From contig CAZDIA010000014.1 of NCBI GenBank assembly GCA_964505385.1, forward strand, positions 1-64,000: a DNA stretch of 64,000 nucleotides, written 5' to 3'. Positions within the stretch are counted from its first letter, which is position 1. The number at the start of each line of letters is the position of its first letter. Below the pieces are notes generated by a model, which made no database searches, had not been told where the DNA came from, and was given only the letters and a program-made list of their open reading frames with translations. A program made the position numbers and the translations under genes. Origin of the DNA: SLJN01 sp964505385 (GTDB lineage Bacteria > Bacteroidota > Rhodothermia > Balneolales > Natronogracilivirgulaceae). Below, one piece after another: positions 33,871-43,202 of the stretch.

Positions 33871-35915
33871 TCTGTATTTCGTTCGAGTTCTTCAATTTGG
33901 TCCCGTATCCGGGCTGCTTCTTCAAATTCGAGATTTTTAGCTGCGGTATGCATTGATTCGCGAAGATGCTCCAGAAGCTCTTTTTTATCTTTAAATACCA
34001 CCTCTTTCATTGCCGGAGCAGGCTTGTAGTGAATCCCGTCATCCGCCACTTTGATCATCTCGAGCGTTTCTTCCGTATCCGTTTCACTATCCACATCAAA
34101 ACTCTGGGTGGATATCAGAGTCGGATCAACCAGCGGTTTGAGGTCTTTTTTAATTGTTGATGGGGTAATTCCGTGTTTCTCATTGTATTCCTGTTGAATG
34201 CGACGACGACGCTCGGTTTCGTCAATCAGCTTTTTCATACTTTTGGTAATCGTATCAGAATACAAAATCACCTTTCCCTCAACATTACGCGCAGCTCGGC
34301 CGGCAATCTGAAACAGCGACGTTTCAGATCTCAAAAAGCCCTCTTTATCCGCATCCAGGATGGCCACAAGGCCCAATTCCGGAATATCAATACCTTCGCG
34401 CAACAAATTGATTCCCACCAGGACATCATAATCACCTCTGCGAAATTTGAATAATACCTCAACCCTTTCCAAAGCATCCAGTTCGCTGTGCATATACGCA
34501 GCTTTGATTCCAAGATCTTTCAAATATTGCGATAGCTCTTCTGACATCCTCTTTGTCAGGGTAAGGCAAAGCACTCGTTGTTTTTCCTCCACACGTACTC
34601 GTACCTGTTCAACGAGATCATCAATCTGCTCTTTGGATGGACGAACTTCAATTTCCGGTTCCATCAATCCGGTAGGCCGCACTATCTGCTCCACAAATAC
34701 GCCATCGGATTTTTTCAACTCATAATCACTCGGCGTTGCACTCACAAATATGCACTGATGCAGCATCGACTCCCATTCCTGAAATGTTAGCGGACGGTTG
34801 TCCAGTGCTGATGGCAGGCGAAAACCGTGTTCCACAAGAGCCAGTTTCCGTGACCGATCCCCACCGTACATCGCTTCTATTTGCGGCACGGTTTGATGGG
34901 ACTCATCTACAACCATCATAAAATCATCCGGGAAATAGTCAATCAAACAGTAAGGGCGCTCACCCGGCTTGCGGTTGGCCAGATAACGGGAATAATTTTC
35001 AATTCCGGCGCAATAGCCGATTTCCTGCATCATTTCAATGTCGAACAGAGTTCGCTGTTCGAGACGCTGCGCTTCCACGAATTTTTCTTCCTCCCGCAGC
35101 ACTTCAAGGCGCCAGTCGAGCTCTTCCCGAATCTGATCAATCGCCGTTTTGAGGGTATCCTTGGTCGTTACATAATGTGATGCCGGATAGATTGTAAACT
35201 CATCAAGCTCTTCCATGATTTCACCGGTGGCCGGATCAAAAAGCTGGAGCGCCTCGATTTCATCATCCCAGAAAGTGATGCGCAGGGCGTGTTCAGAATA
35301 AGCAGGAATCAAATCCACAACATCTCCCCTGACGCGGAATGTTGCACGCGAAAAGTCGGCATCGTTACGGGTGTAGTGTAAATCTACCAAATCATAAAGC
35401 AGCCGGTTTCGGTTTACTTCTTCACCCACTTTCAATCGCTTTACCAGTTTTTGGTACTCACTTGGCGAGCCAATACCATAAATGCAACTCACGGATGATA
35501 CAATGATCACATCTTTTCGGCCGGATAAAAGTGAGCTTGTAGCCCGCAATCTGAGCCGCTGAATTTCTTCATTGATCGACAGGTCTTTCTCAATGTATTT
35601 GTCCTGCGCGGCAATGTACGCCTCGGGCTGATAGTAATCGTAGTAAGAGATGAAAAACTCAACACAGTTATTTGGGAAGTAATCACTTAACTCCCTGTAT
35701 AGCTGCGCGGCGAGCGTTTTGTTATGGCTCATTACCAGAGCAGGCCGGCCGTGTTTTTCAATTACTGAAGCGATCGTCCGCGTCTTGCCGGAACCGGTTA
35801 TCCCCAGCAGTGTCTGGTACTTCTCATTCTGATTGAGCCCGGTAAGCAACTCCTCTATCGCTTTAGGTTGATCACCGGTTGGAGAATAAGGGGATTCCAG
35901 TTGAAACTCGGACAT
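33867..35915 (-). CDS. uvrB: Excinuclease ABC subunit B
   Basis: The 682-residue helicase-like protein has Walker A LGITGSGKTRT near residue 42, the damage-binding beta-hairpin region ISYYDYYQPEAYI near 92, DESH (VVDESHQT) near 337 and helicase motifs ending INLLREGIDIPELGLVAILDADKEGF. A C-terminal UVR motif is at about 642-680. It verifies damage in nucleotide-excision repair. The methyltransferase follows it with a 4-bp overlap. Confidence 0.98.
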   Translation of the reverse strand: MSEFQLESPYSPTGDQPKAIEELLTGLNQNEKYQTLLGITGSGKTRTIASVIEKHGRPALVMSHNKTLAAQLYRELSDYFPNNCVEFFISYYDYYQPEAYIAAQDKYIEKDLSINEEIQRLRLRATSSLLSGRKDVIIVSSVSCIYGIGSPSEYQKLVKRLKVGEEVNRNRLLYDLVDLHYTRNDADFSRATFRVRGDVVDLIPAYSEHALRITFWDDEIEALQLFDPATGEIMEELDEFTIYPASHYVTTKDTLKTAIDQIREELDWRLEVLREEEKFVEAQRLEQRTLFDIEMMQEIGYCAGIENYSRYLANRKPGERPYCLIDYFPDDFMMVVDESHQTVPQIEAMYGGDRSRKLALVEHGFRLPSALDNRPLTFQEWESMLHQCIFVSATPSDYELKKSDGVFVEQIVRPTGLMEPEIEVRPSKEQIDDLVEQVRVRVEEKQRVLCLTLTKRMSEELSQYLKDLGIKAAYMHSELDALERVEVLFKFRRGDYDVLVGINLLREGIDIPELGLVAILDADKEGFLRSETSLFQIAGRAARNVEGKVILYSDTITKSMKKLIDETERRRRIQQEYNEKHGITPSTIKKDLKPLVDPTLISTQSFDVDSETDTEETLEMIKVADDGIHYKPAPAMKEVVFKDKKELLEHLRESMHTAAKNLEFEEAARIRDQIEELERNTD

Positions 35916-36203
35916 TTTAAAATTATTTATGCGATTCCAGGCTAACCTTGATTAATACTCACTAACCTTAAAATTGGAGATTTTATTTTTCTGTATTGAA
36001 TTTCATGGTGGGAGCTGTCAAAAAAGAATTATTAATCTAAAACCAGATTACGCAATTTAAAGGTCAGCAGGCAAGACAGAAACTGATCGCTTTCTCTCAG
36101 TCATCCTGAGTTTGCTCACAAATTCTAACTATACATAACAGTACGGATTTACGCCACATCACAGGACTGTTAGCCAGTCATCTTGTAACATCTCAAACAA
36201 GCA

Positions 36204-36536
36204 TTACTCCGTTTTAATTTGCTCCAGCAATGATGAAAAGCCTCCTAATTCTTTTATCTCAAGAACAAGCAGTATACCGTTTGCAGGATTATCAAGGTCC
36301 GCATCGGAAATAATCTGTTTCATTACGCTTTTGGTTTTATTCAGAGGCACCAAAATCATAATGATCTCTTTGGGCGGCTCTACTTCAACAGAAAGCATTT
36401 TAAAACTTTTCTTTCCTACTGTACCCTGTACATTGAAGGCGGTATAGATATGAGCATCTGATTTTTCGCACGATTCAATAATGACATCATGTTGATCGGT
36501 GTCTATTATTGCCATTATGAGATCATATTTTTCCAT
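36204..36536 (-). CDS. PII-like signal protein next to a K+/H+ antiporter
   Basis: The 110-residue protein has the PII-like alpha/beta pattern: DLIMAIIDTDQHDVIIESCEKSDAHIYTAFNVQGTVG, then PPKEIIMILVPLNKTKSVMKQI and NPANGILLVLEIKELGG. It resembles the PII-like group that sits beside transporters rather than GlnB/GlnK; no T-loop Tyr uridylylation motif is seen. It lies 65 bp downstream of the antiporter on the same strand, so it may sense a nucleotide and control that transporter. This role is an inference. Confidence 0.7.
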   Translation of the reverse strand: MEKYDLIMAIIDTDQHDVIIESCEKSDAHIYTAFNVQGTVGKKSFKMLSVEVEPPKEIIMILVPLNKTKSVMKQIISDADLDNPANGILLVLEIKELGGFSSLLEQIKTE

Positions 36537-36601
36537 ATCATCATATTATCAGTTTATCTTAAGATTACAATCTCCCGGAGCTTCTGAGTCACATTAAAAC
36601 A

Positions 36602-38068
36602 TCAATTAACTTTGGCTCCTTTTTTAAAAAGTTCTGAGATTTTTTTAAAATCCTCCTCATCAGTTAAAATAAGCAATTTATCGTTTTCTTTTAATTCGCA
36701 TGATCCATAGGGGATAATAAACTTTCCGCCCCTGTTTATAAGCGTGATCAATACGTTATCCGGCAAATTAAGCTCAATAATTTTTTTGCCAACAGCAAAC
36801 TCGCCCCTCTCTAATTCTATTTCTTTCAATGCCTTTTTCGTTTCGACAGAAGTTTCGATTTCTATCGGATAGCGGACTTCATCTTTCACAGGTGCATCCA
36901 CGCCCAGCCATTTACTGACAACCGGCAAAGTAGTACCCTGAATGATAACTGATGTAACAACGATAAAGAAAACGATACTAAAACAGAACTCAGCAAACTC
37001 AAGTCCTGCTACAAGTGGAAACGTAGCCAGAATGATGGGAACAGCGCCACGAAGACCCACCCACGACACCATCAGTTTAGACCGAATATTATACCGGGAG
37101 AACATTAACGTCAAAAATACGGCAACCGGTCTTCCGAGCAGGATCAAAACCAGAGCTACGAGCAGTCCCTGACCAGCAACCTCGATGATTTCGGATGGAA
37201 AAACCAGTAACCCCAGAACCAGGAACATACAAATCTGCATCAGCCACCCTACACCATCAAAGAAGTTCATCAAACTTTTTTGGTGGACAAAAACGGAATT
37301 TCCCATTACAAGACCAGCCAGATAAACAGCTAAAAAACCGTTACCACCAATTAAGTCCGTAACTGAATAGATAAGAGGGACGAATGAAAGAGCCAACACC
37401 GGGTAAAGTCCATCATAACCGAGATTGGCATTGTTGATAATCCACGTGATCAATTTACCCAGCAGGTAGCCTGCAAGTAGCCCAATGGACATTTGCTGGA
37501 GGAACAGAATAATAAAAGAATACCATGCCATATCCGGCGATAAGATATACTGAATCAATCCGATAGTTAAAATGATCGCCATCGGATCATTGGTGCCGGA
37601 TTCAAATTCAATCAGCTGACCGAGCCGGTGTTTAAAACTGATTGCCTTATAGCGTAATATTGAAAAAACTGCCGCTGCGTCTGTAGATGAAATAATGGCA
37701 CCCAGAAGAATACTTTCAGCAATTGAGAGATCAAGTATCAGATAGGTAATACCACCCACTACAACAGCGCTGATCAATACTCCCAAAGTTGACAGCAACA
37801 CTCCGGGAACGGCAACAGGCTTGACTTGACTCCAATCGGTATCAAGGCCGCCTGAAAACAGGATATACATCAAGGCAATGATTCCCAGGGTCTGGGCAAG
37901 CTCATAATCTTCAAAGTGAATAATCTGCAGGCCATCTGAACCGACGAGCATTCCAATCCCAAGAAAAATCAGCAGAGCAGGTATGCCGTATTTAATGGAC
38001 AGCTTACTCGAAAATATGCTCAGTAATAAAAGTATTGCTCCGACCAGTAAAGGTACAGTTGCATCCAA
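36602..38068 (-). CDS. K+/H+ (CPA1) antiporter with C-terminal RCK_C domain
   Basis: The 488-residue protein has about 12-13 membrane helices and the CPA1 pattern (ILFSGGLDTDW, ISSTDAAAVFSIL, FESGTNDPMAIILTIG, WVGLRGAVPIILATFPL). The FESGTNDP motif carries the family's ion-binding acidic residue near 155. Residues 400-480 form a TrkA/RCK_C regulatory domain (FAVGKKIIELNLPDNVLI), as in NhaP2/CvrA-type potassium/proton antiporters, where ligands such as c-di-AMP can bind. It forms a unit with the PII-like gene. Confidence 0.88.
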   Translation of the reverse strand: MDATVPLLVGAILLLLSIFSSKLSIKYGIPALLIFLGIGMLVGSDGLQIIHFEDYELAQTLGIIALMYILFSGGLDTDWSQVKPVAVPGVLLSTLGVLISAVVVGGITYLILDLSIAESILLGAIISSTDAAAVFSILRYKAISFKHRLGQLIEFESGTNDPMAIILTIGLIQYILSPDMAWYSFIILFLQQMSIGLLAGYLLGKLITWIINNANLGYDGLYPVLALSFVPLIYSVTDLIGGNGFLAVYLAGLVMGNSVFVHQKSLMNFFDGVGWLMQICMFLVLGLLVFPSEIIEVAGQGLLVALVLILLGRPVAVFLTLMFSRYNIRSKLMVSWVGLRGAVPIILATFPLVAGLEFAEFCFSIVFFIVVTSVIIQGTTLPVVSKWLGVDAPVKDEVRYPIEIETSVETKKALKEIELERGEFAVGKKIIELNLPDNVLITLINRGGKFIIPYGSCELKENDKLLILTDEEDFKKISELFKKGAKVN

Positions 38069-38361
38069 AATATCTACTGATAGTTAATTTTAGTGATTAT
38101 TACTAAATAAGAATAAAGTTCACGAATATTCAAAAACCCGATCTTTCTAATATTATAAGGGCATCGAAGCCCGATATCGTTTACTTAACTGATAATTATC
38201 CTTTTTATCATTTTAATGAGCACATTACCCGGATATTTCAATATTCATCCCATAATCTTCAGAGCAAATACTTTTGCAAAACTATCTTTAATCCAACTTG
38301 ACCAAAATGGTGCTTTAAATATTTTTTATTTTCCGCATTTAATCGTTCACAAACATTCGAC

Positions 38362-39498
38362 ATGGCAAAATCCCAGCATAGTTTACAGGATCATCGCAAA
38401 CGAATTGATGAAATTGATCAGCAATTACTTAAGCTGCTTAAGGAGCGTAATGAAATCTCCTCAAAAGTAAGTAAAACGAAAATTGAAAACCGCCTGCCTA
38501 TCTATGTAGCCGACCGTGAAGATGAGAAAGTCAACCGGTTTCGCGAGCAAGCCGAAGAGCACGGGCTTGATCCGGAATGGGCGGAAGATTTTCTGCGGAT
38601 GATCATGAGTTCCTCGCGGGCAAGTCAGTCGATGGCTAAGTTTCCATCCGCTACGACCGAACCCCAGAAAGTGGTTCTGGTCGGTGGAGCCGGAGGGATG
38701 GGACAACTTTACGGAAACGTATTTGAAGCCAGCGGACATACCATCCGGTCGCTTGATCAGGAAGATTGGGATAAGGCTGAATCCATACTTTCCGATGCGG
38801 ATGTTGTCATCATCACTGTGCCGATCAAAGTTACCCTCGAGGTGATTGACCAGGTTGCTGCATACCTGAATCCTGAAACTGTGCTGGCAGATTTTACAAG
38901 TAACAAATCCTATGTGATCGACCGGATGAAATCCGCCCATCCCGGCCCGGTTGTGGGTCTGCACCCGATGCACGGACCTGACGCGGCCAATCTTTCCAAA
39001 CAGCTGATGATGGTTTGTCCGGTACGAGGAGAGCAAAAATGGCGCTGGCTGATCGATCAGTTTAAATTGTGGGGGATGCGGGTAAAAGAAGTGGAACCGG
39101 AAAAACACGACGAGGCAATGAATCTGATTCAGGGACTTCGTCACTTCGTTGCCCTCTTGCACGGTTCATTTATGAAGGAGTTCGATCTCGATCCCTCCGA
39201 AATCACCGATTTTTCAAGTCCGGTATACCGCGCCGAGCTGATGATGACCGGTCGTATCTTCGCCCAGGATGCCGAACTTTACGCCGATATCGTCTTTGCT
39301 AACTTCGAACGCCGCACCTTGCTCGTCGAATTTTTCGAACACCACTCCAAACTTGTCGATCTGGTAAAGCAAGGCGACCGGGAGGGATTCATCAACGAAT
39401 TCAAGAACATTGCTGAATACTTTGGTGAATTTGCTCCGCAGGCACTTAAAGAGAGTTCGTATCTGATTAACCGGCTGGCGGATCGGTTTTCGGTGTGA
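38362..39498 (+). CDS. tyrA: Chorismate mutase / prephenate dehydrogenase (T-protein)
   Basis: The 378-residue fused enzyme has an AroQ chorismate mutase domain at 5-85 (DEIDQQLLKLLKERNEISSKVSKTK) and a prephenate dehydrogenase domain from about 103. Its Rossmann loop VVLVGGAGGMGQLYGNVF and GLHPMHGPD are conserved. It makes 4-hydroxyphenylpyruvate for tyrosine. The domain order matches the enterobacterial T-protein. The open frame upstream from 38216 is in another frame and is not part of it. Confidence 0.95.
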   Translation: MAKSQHSLQDHRKRIDEIDQQLLKLLKERNEISSKVSKTKIENRLPIYVADREDEKVNRFREQAEEHGLDPEWAEDFLRMIMSSSRASQSMAKFPSATTEPQKVVLVGGAGGMGQLYGNVFEASGHTIRSLDQEDWDKAESILSDADVVIITVPIKVTLEVIDQVAAYLNPETVLADFTSNKSYVIDRMKSAHPGPVVGLHPMHGPDAANLSKQLMMVCPVRGEQKWRWLIDQFKLWGMRVKEVEPEKHDEAMNLIQGLRHFVALLHGSFMKEFDLDPSEITDFSSPVYRAELMMTGRIFAQDAELYADIVFANFERRTLLVEFFEHHSKLVDLVKQGDREGFINEFKNIAEYFGEFAPQALKESSYLINRLADRFSV

Positions 39499-39511
39499 AA
39501 GTGGGGAGAGT

Positions 39512-39686
39512 TATAAAGAAATTCCCGCGATACACTCGTTTGCGACATACCAAAGCCTTCCGGTAGCTGGCTGGCCACTTGGCCGTAATCGCCTTGCGAA
39601 AACCCGTGAATAATAAACAGAACTGAGGGTTGCTCAAGCAACCAGTTCAGTTTTTGTCTGCTGATTATTGGCGGTTTAACAGACAT
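39512..39686 (-). pseudogene. N-terminal remnant of a mutator-type (IS256-like) transposase
   Basis: From the ATG at 39686 about 58 codons are readable: KLNWLLEQPSVLFIIHG, then QVASQLPEGFGMSQTSVSREF. The last part matches the helix-turn-helix segment just before the first catalytic Asp in IS256-like transposases, where an SVSRxF motif is usual. The frame then runs into antisense of the tyrA 3' end, so the catalytic DDE part is gone. I infer a truncated IS copy; family assignment is tentative. Confidence 0.45.
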
Positions 39687-39689
39687 GTG

Positions 39690-39743
39690 AGAGGTTCCTT
39701 TCGGGTTAAGTTTTCTTCGATTAACTCACCGATCGGAACCTCT
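39690..39743. repeat. Long imperfect hairpin at the 5' end of the transposase remnant
   Basis: AGAGGTTCC/GGAACCTCT (9 bp) encloses GGGTTAA/TTAACTC (one wobble pair) around an 11-nt loop. It sits 3 bp upstream of the remnant's ATG on the minus strand, as leader hairpins do that shield transposase genes from outside transcription. On the plus strand it could also end the tyrA transcript, as TTTACATTT follows. Confidence 0.6.
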
Positions 39744-39863
39744 TTTACATTTAATCATTCTTCAGCTAAAAATGAATATAACCCCTTTATAATTTGCCTT
39801 AACTAAAAAGGTATAAATTTTTGTTGCTTACAAAAAAAGGAGGCCGGACATGGCGGAAGACTC

Positions 39864-41957
39864 TCAATTTATCATGCAGTCATCATCACCATTTGATGTA
39901 AAAGTATTTTCATCGCAGGCATCTTCATTTACGTCGCTGTCACTGTGAACCCACAGACCGTAGCTATTACTGTCACGTATAGTACTGTTAGTTATATCAA
40001 TGGATGATGGGTCGCGAATATCACGGCCGACTACGATATTCCCAGAACCACTTCTACGGTATTCTTCGCCTCCTCCATATTCTATCGTAACCCAGTTTAG
40101 CTCATTTGATGGGTTGCTTGACTCTTCAATATAGATACCGTCCCATGAACCCGGCTGTTCAGTTATCCCGGTAATGAGAATTTGTTCATCCTGTGTACCA
40201 TCGGCCGCAAACCCTCCATCGCTATTCAATTCAATCCTGCCACCTGACTCAATCATAAGTGTAACACCGGGTGTTATTGTCAGTGTTGCATTATCGGTAA
40301 TTTGCAGAGTATTTGAGCCCATACGATAGTCCACGTCCAGCGTCTCCCATGTTACATTATCGCTTTCTATTTCATAATCGCTGCGAATATAAACGTATGA
40401 TTCTTCATTACCCGAGTAAGTAGAATTTACATCAAGTAGATGAGCATTGTTTGATGCAATATTAACCGGTGCATCATTATTATCGGTAATCATGTTGTCT
40501 GAAAACTCTGATAGATCAGCTTCCGTGTGTACCCATAGGCCGTAGCTACCACTGAATTGCAGTGTTGAGTTTGTAATATCTATCGCTGATTCATCACGAA
40601 TGTCACGCCCGACAATGACGTTACCCGAACCGCTCCGGCGGAATTCTTCGCCACCACCGTACTCAACTGTAACCCAGTTAAGCCGGTTATTGCTATTGCT
40701 TGACTCATCGATATAAATTCCATTCCACCAACCCGGTTGTTCGTTTGTACCTGTAAAAAGTATCGGTTCATCCTCGGTACCGTCAGCATTGATTCCACCT
40801 TCAGTCTGTAACTCAAGGCCACCTCCGTTCTCAAACTCAAGTGTCGTGCCCGGGTTGATCGTCAGAGTAGCTCCATTCTCGATTTGAACCTCACTTGAAC
40901 TTAATCGGTAATCAGCATCCAGATTATCCCAGGTCACATTCTCACCATCGATTTCATATCCACCGCGAACAGCGATATAATCTTCATCATTACCAGAGAA
41001 TGAGGAAGTGGAATTGAGCTGGGCAGTGTTGTTTGAGGGAATACTGACTGGTGCATCATTATTTTCAGTGAGTAAATTATTTTCAAATTCCGGCATATCT
41101 GAATCGCTGTGCAGCCATAACCCATAACTACCGCTGTGCTGTAAGGTAGAGTTCGTGATTTCAATGGCCGAAGCGTCGCGAATATCTCGCCCGACAATGA
41201 CATTCCCCGAACCGCTTCGACGGTACTCTTCGCCACCACCGTACTCTACAGTTACCCAATCAAGTTGGTTGTTGATATTACTCGACTCTTCGAGATAGAT
41301 TCCATTCCACCAACCCGGTTGATCGCTTGTAGCTGTTAGGAGAATTGGTTCCTCTTCGGTACCATCGGCGAGTATAGCTCCTGCCGTTGACGGCAGTATT
41401 AATCCAGTACCCTGCTCAAATTCTACAACTGTACCCGGCTCGATGGTGAGAGTCGCTTCAACATTAATTTCATCGGTAACTATGTATAGGATATGAGACT
41501 CGAGAGTTCGGTCTTCCGTAATGTCTTCAGTAATTTCCTGAACTTCCGCTTCTTGTACATCTATTTCTTGCGACTCACTATCTTCTGCGTCTTCAGCAGA
41601 GACGACAAGTGAAACTTCGTAAGTTTCTCCGATATCCGCATCAAAGTGCGTTACTTCCGCGGCGGGATTATCAATAGCCGCATCGCTTCCATCCGGAGCT
41701 GACAGGCTCCATTCAAATTGCAATTCATCGGCTCCATCAACGGTTGACTCGCTACCATCAAGGGTCACTTGTTCGCCCGCTTCGGGTTCTGCCGGATCGA
41801 TGCTAAAAGAGGCGGAAACGGATAGACCCGGTTCATCATCATTTGCATCGGTCGGGGAGTCATCACACGCGGTGATCACAAATACACTTAAAATTACACC
41901 AAAAAGAGTGTAGGTAATTAAGCTTGAAAGGTAGTTATGTTCTTTAGATTTAAGCAT
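39864..41957 (-). CDS. Lipoprotein with PKD-like domain and three 194-residue beta-helix repeats
   Basis: The 697-residue protein has a lipobox (VITAC, Cys 31) for outer-membrane anchoring, then a PKD-like domain at about 44-138. Three repeats of exactly 194 residues follow; marker stretches such as PGWWNGIY and EYGGGEE(Y/F)RRSGSGN recur near 218, 412 and 606. Each repeat looks like a coil of parallel beta-helix with an asparagine-rich turn. The third ends early with a Cys pair (DACDENTF...DDCMIN). It is very acidic. Surface adhesion or carbohydrate binding is possible; the function is unknown. Confidence 0.85.
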   Translation of the reverse strand: MLKSKEHNYLSSLITYTLFGVILSVFVITACDDSPTDANDDEPGLSVSASFSIDPAEPEAGEQVTLDGSESTVDGADELQFEWSLSAPDGSDAAIDNPAAEVTHFDADIGETYEVSLVVSAEDAEDSESQEIDVQEAEVQEITEDITEDRTLESHILYIVTDEINVEATLTIEPGTVVEFEQGTGLILPSTAGAILADGTEEEPILLTATSDQPGWWNGIYLEESSNINNQLDWVTVEYGGGEEYRRSGSGNVIVGRDIRDASAIEITNSTLQHSGSYGLWLHSDSDMPEFENNLLTENNDAPVSIPSNNTAQLNSTSSFSGNDEDYIAVRGGYEIDGENVTWDNLDADYRLSSSEVQIENGATLTINPGTTLEFENGGGLELQTEGGINADGTEDEPILFTGTNEQPGWWNGIYIDESSNSNNRLNWVTVEYGGGEEFRRSGSGNVIVGRDIRDESAIDITNSTLQFSGSYGLWVHTEADLSEFSDNMITDNNDAPVNIASNNAHLLDVNSTYSGNEESYVYIRSDYEIESDNVTWETLDVDYRMGSNTLQITDNATLTITPGVTLMIESGGRIELNSDGGFAADGTQDEQILITGITEQPGSWDGIYIEESSNPSNELNWVTIEYGGGEEYRRSGSGNIVVGRDIRDPSSIDITNSTIRDSNSYGLWVHSDSDVNEDACDENTFTSNGDDDCMIN
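40012..41350 (-). repeat. Three-fold 582-bp direct DNA repeats inside the lipoprotein gene
   Basis: The same stretch (CCATTCCACCAACCCGGTT on the plus strand) occurs at 41302 and 40720, with a diverged copy at 40138. Spacing is exactly 582 bp each time, so no codons were gained or lost since duplication. Copies 1 and 2 are clearly closer to each other than to copy 3. Confidence 0.85.
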
Positions 41958-42232
41958 GGCATTAGAATTTAAATGAAAAAAAATATTAAGATTCTATTAC
42001 CTACTACGATTCTTGCTTCCCAAATGGATCATGCTGAAATAAAAAATTTGCGAGGTACTAAGCGTAAATCAGCAAGAAAATTAGTTTTCTAAAATTTTTT
42101 AGTGATATAGTTTCCTCTCTCACATACGTTTACACTTAAATAAAGCAACAATGCTTTAGATACGGTTTTCCCCATTGGTGTTGGGATGATCCGGCTTCAA
42201 TTACATCAATTTTTTACACGGAGAGGTAACAG

Positions 42233-43201
42233 ATGAACCCGCGTACGGTGATTATTACCGGGGCCAATTCGGGAATCGGAAAGGCCTCCGCTATCAGATT
42301 TGCAGCCGAGGGGCATACCGTCATCATGGCGTGCCGGGATTCCGAACGCAGCCTGGAGGCATTCAGCGAGGTACGGCAATCCTCCGGCAGCGAGAATGTC
42401 TTTCTCGAAGTTGTGGATATGAGCTCGTTCGAGTCGATCCGCTCATTTTGTTCATTCTTCGGAAAAAAATACGGCACCTTGGATATCCTTATTCATAATG
42501 CTGCCTACGTCAGCCACGGCGCGCCCTATCAACTATCTCAGGATGGAATAGAGATTACATTTGCCACCAACGTGGCCGGACCGTATCTGATGACCATGCT
42601 GATGAAAGATCTACTCGCCCGTTCCGACGACCCTCGCATACTCCACGCCGGAAGCAATATCATCAAGCACTTTTTTGATCCCAAAAAGGAACTCGATTTT
42701 TCTGATTTGCAAGGCGAACTTGGTGATCACCCCAATCACAGCGTCTATATCACCTACCGCAACTCCAAAATGGTGCTGCTGATGCTGACCCGCAAAATGG
42801 CCGCTGAATTTAAAGATTCGGGAATCAAAGTGAATTATCTGCAGATTAACGGCGCGACGATGTCGAAAGAGACGCTCAACAAAATGAAACCCAGGTGGAG
42901 AGCGATCGCCCGGATCCAGAACCTGTTTTTTCGTCCGCCTGAGTTTATGGCAAACTGCTACTATAAAATCTGTACTACTGAAAAGTTTAAGGAAATAACC
43001 GGTCAGGCAATCAACCACCGGCTGGAAATTATGCAGCCCGCACCCGAAAAACCGGGGCTGTATGCGGATATCAAGCAGTCGTTAGGTGCGAGCTTTATTC
43101 CATATTACGCCCGGCGTAAAGAGGTGATTGAAAAACTCTGGGAGAAGTGCATGGAACTGACGGAATTGAATGAGCCTCATCCCGAAGAAGTGAGTTCGTG
43201 A
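42233..43201 (+). CDS. Short-chain dehydrogenase/reductase (SDR)
   Basis: The 322-residue oxidoreductase has the NAD(P) motif ITGANSGIGKASA near residue 8, an LIHNAA strand and the catalytic YRNSK (YxxxK) near 177. The closest pattern is the retinol-dehydrogenase/WW-domain-like SDRs that act on lipophilic substrates. The substrate is unknown. It is followed one base later by an unknown secreted protein, and the two-gene stretch looks richer in G+C than its neighbours by eye. Confidence 0.87.
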   Translation: MNPRTVIITGANSGIGKASAIRFAAEGHTVIMACRDSERSLEAFSEVRQSSGSENVFLEVVDMSSFESIRSFCSFFGKKYGTLDILIHNAAYVSHGAPYQLSQDGIEITFATNVAGPYLMTMLMKDLLARSDDPRILHAGSNIIKHFFDPKKELDFSDLQGELGDHPNHSVYITYRNSKMVLLMLTRKMAAEFKDSGIKVNYLQINGATMSKETLNKMKPRWRAIARIQNLFFRPPEFMANCYYKICTTEKFKEITGQAINHRLEIMQPAPEKPGLYADIKQSLGASFIPYYARRKEVIEKLWEKCMELTELNEPHPEEVSS

Positions 43202-43202
43202 A

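Noticed and set aside
38461..39162. 233-codon minus-strand frame across tyrA
   Set aside because: It is the shadow of tyrA on the opposite strand; tyrA has all its catalytic motifs.
39864..41957. Regular repeats that could suggest a CRISPR array
   Set aside because: The 582-bp units are in-frame protein repeats in one lipoprotein; there are no short direct repeats with unique spacers and no cas genes.
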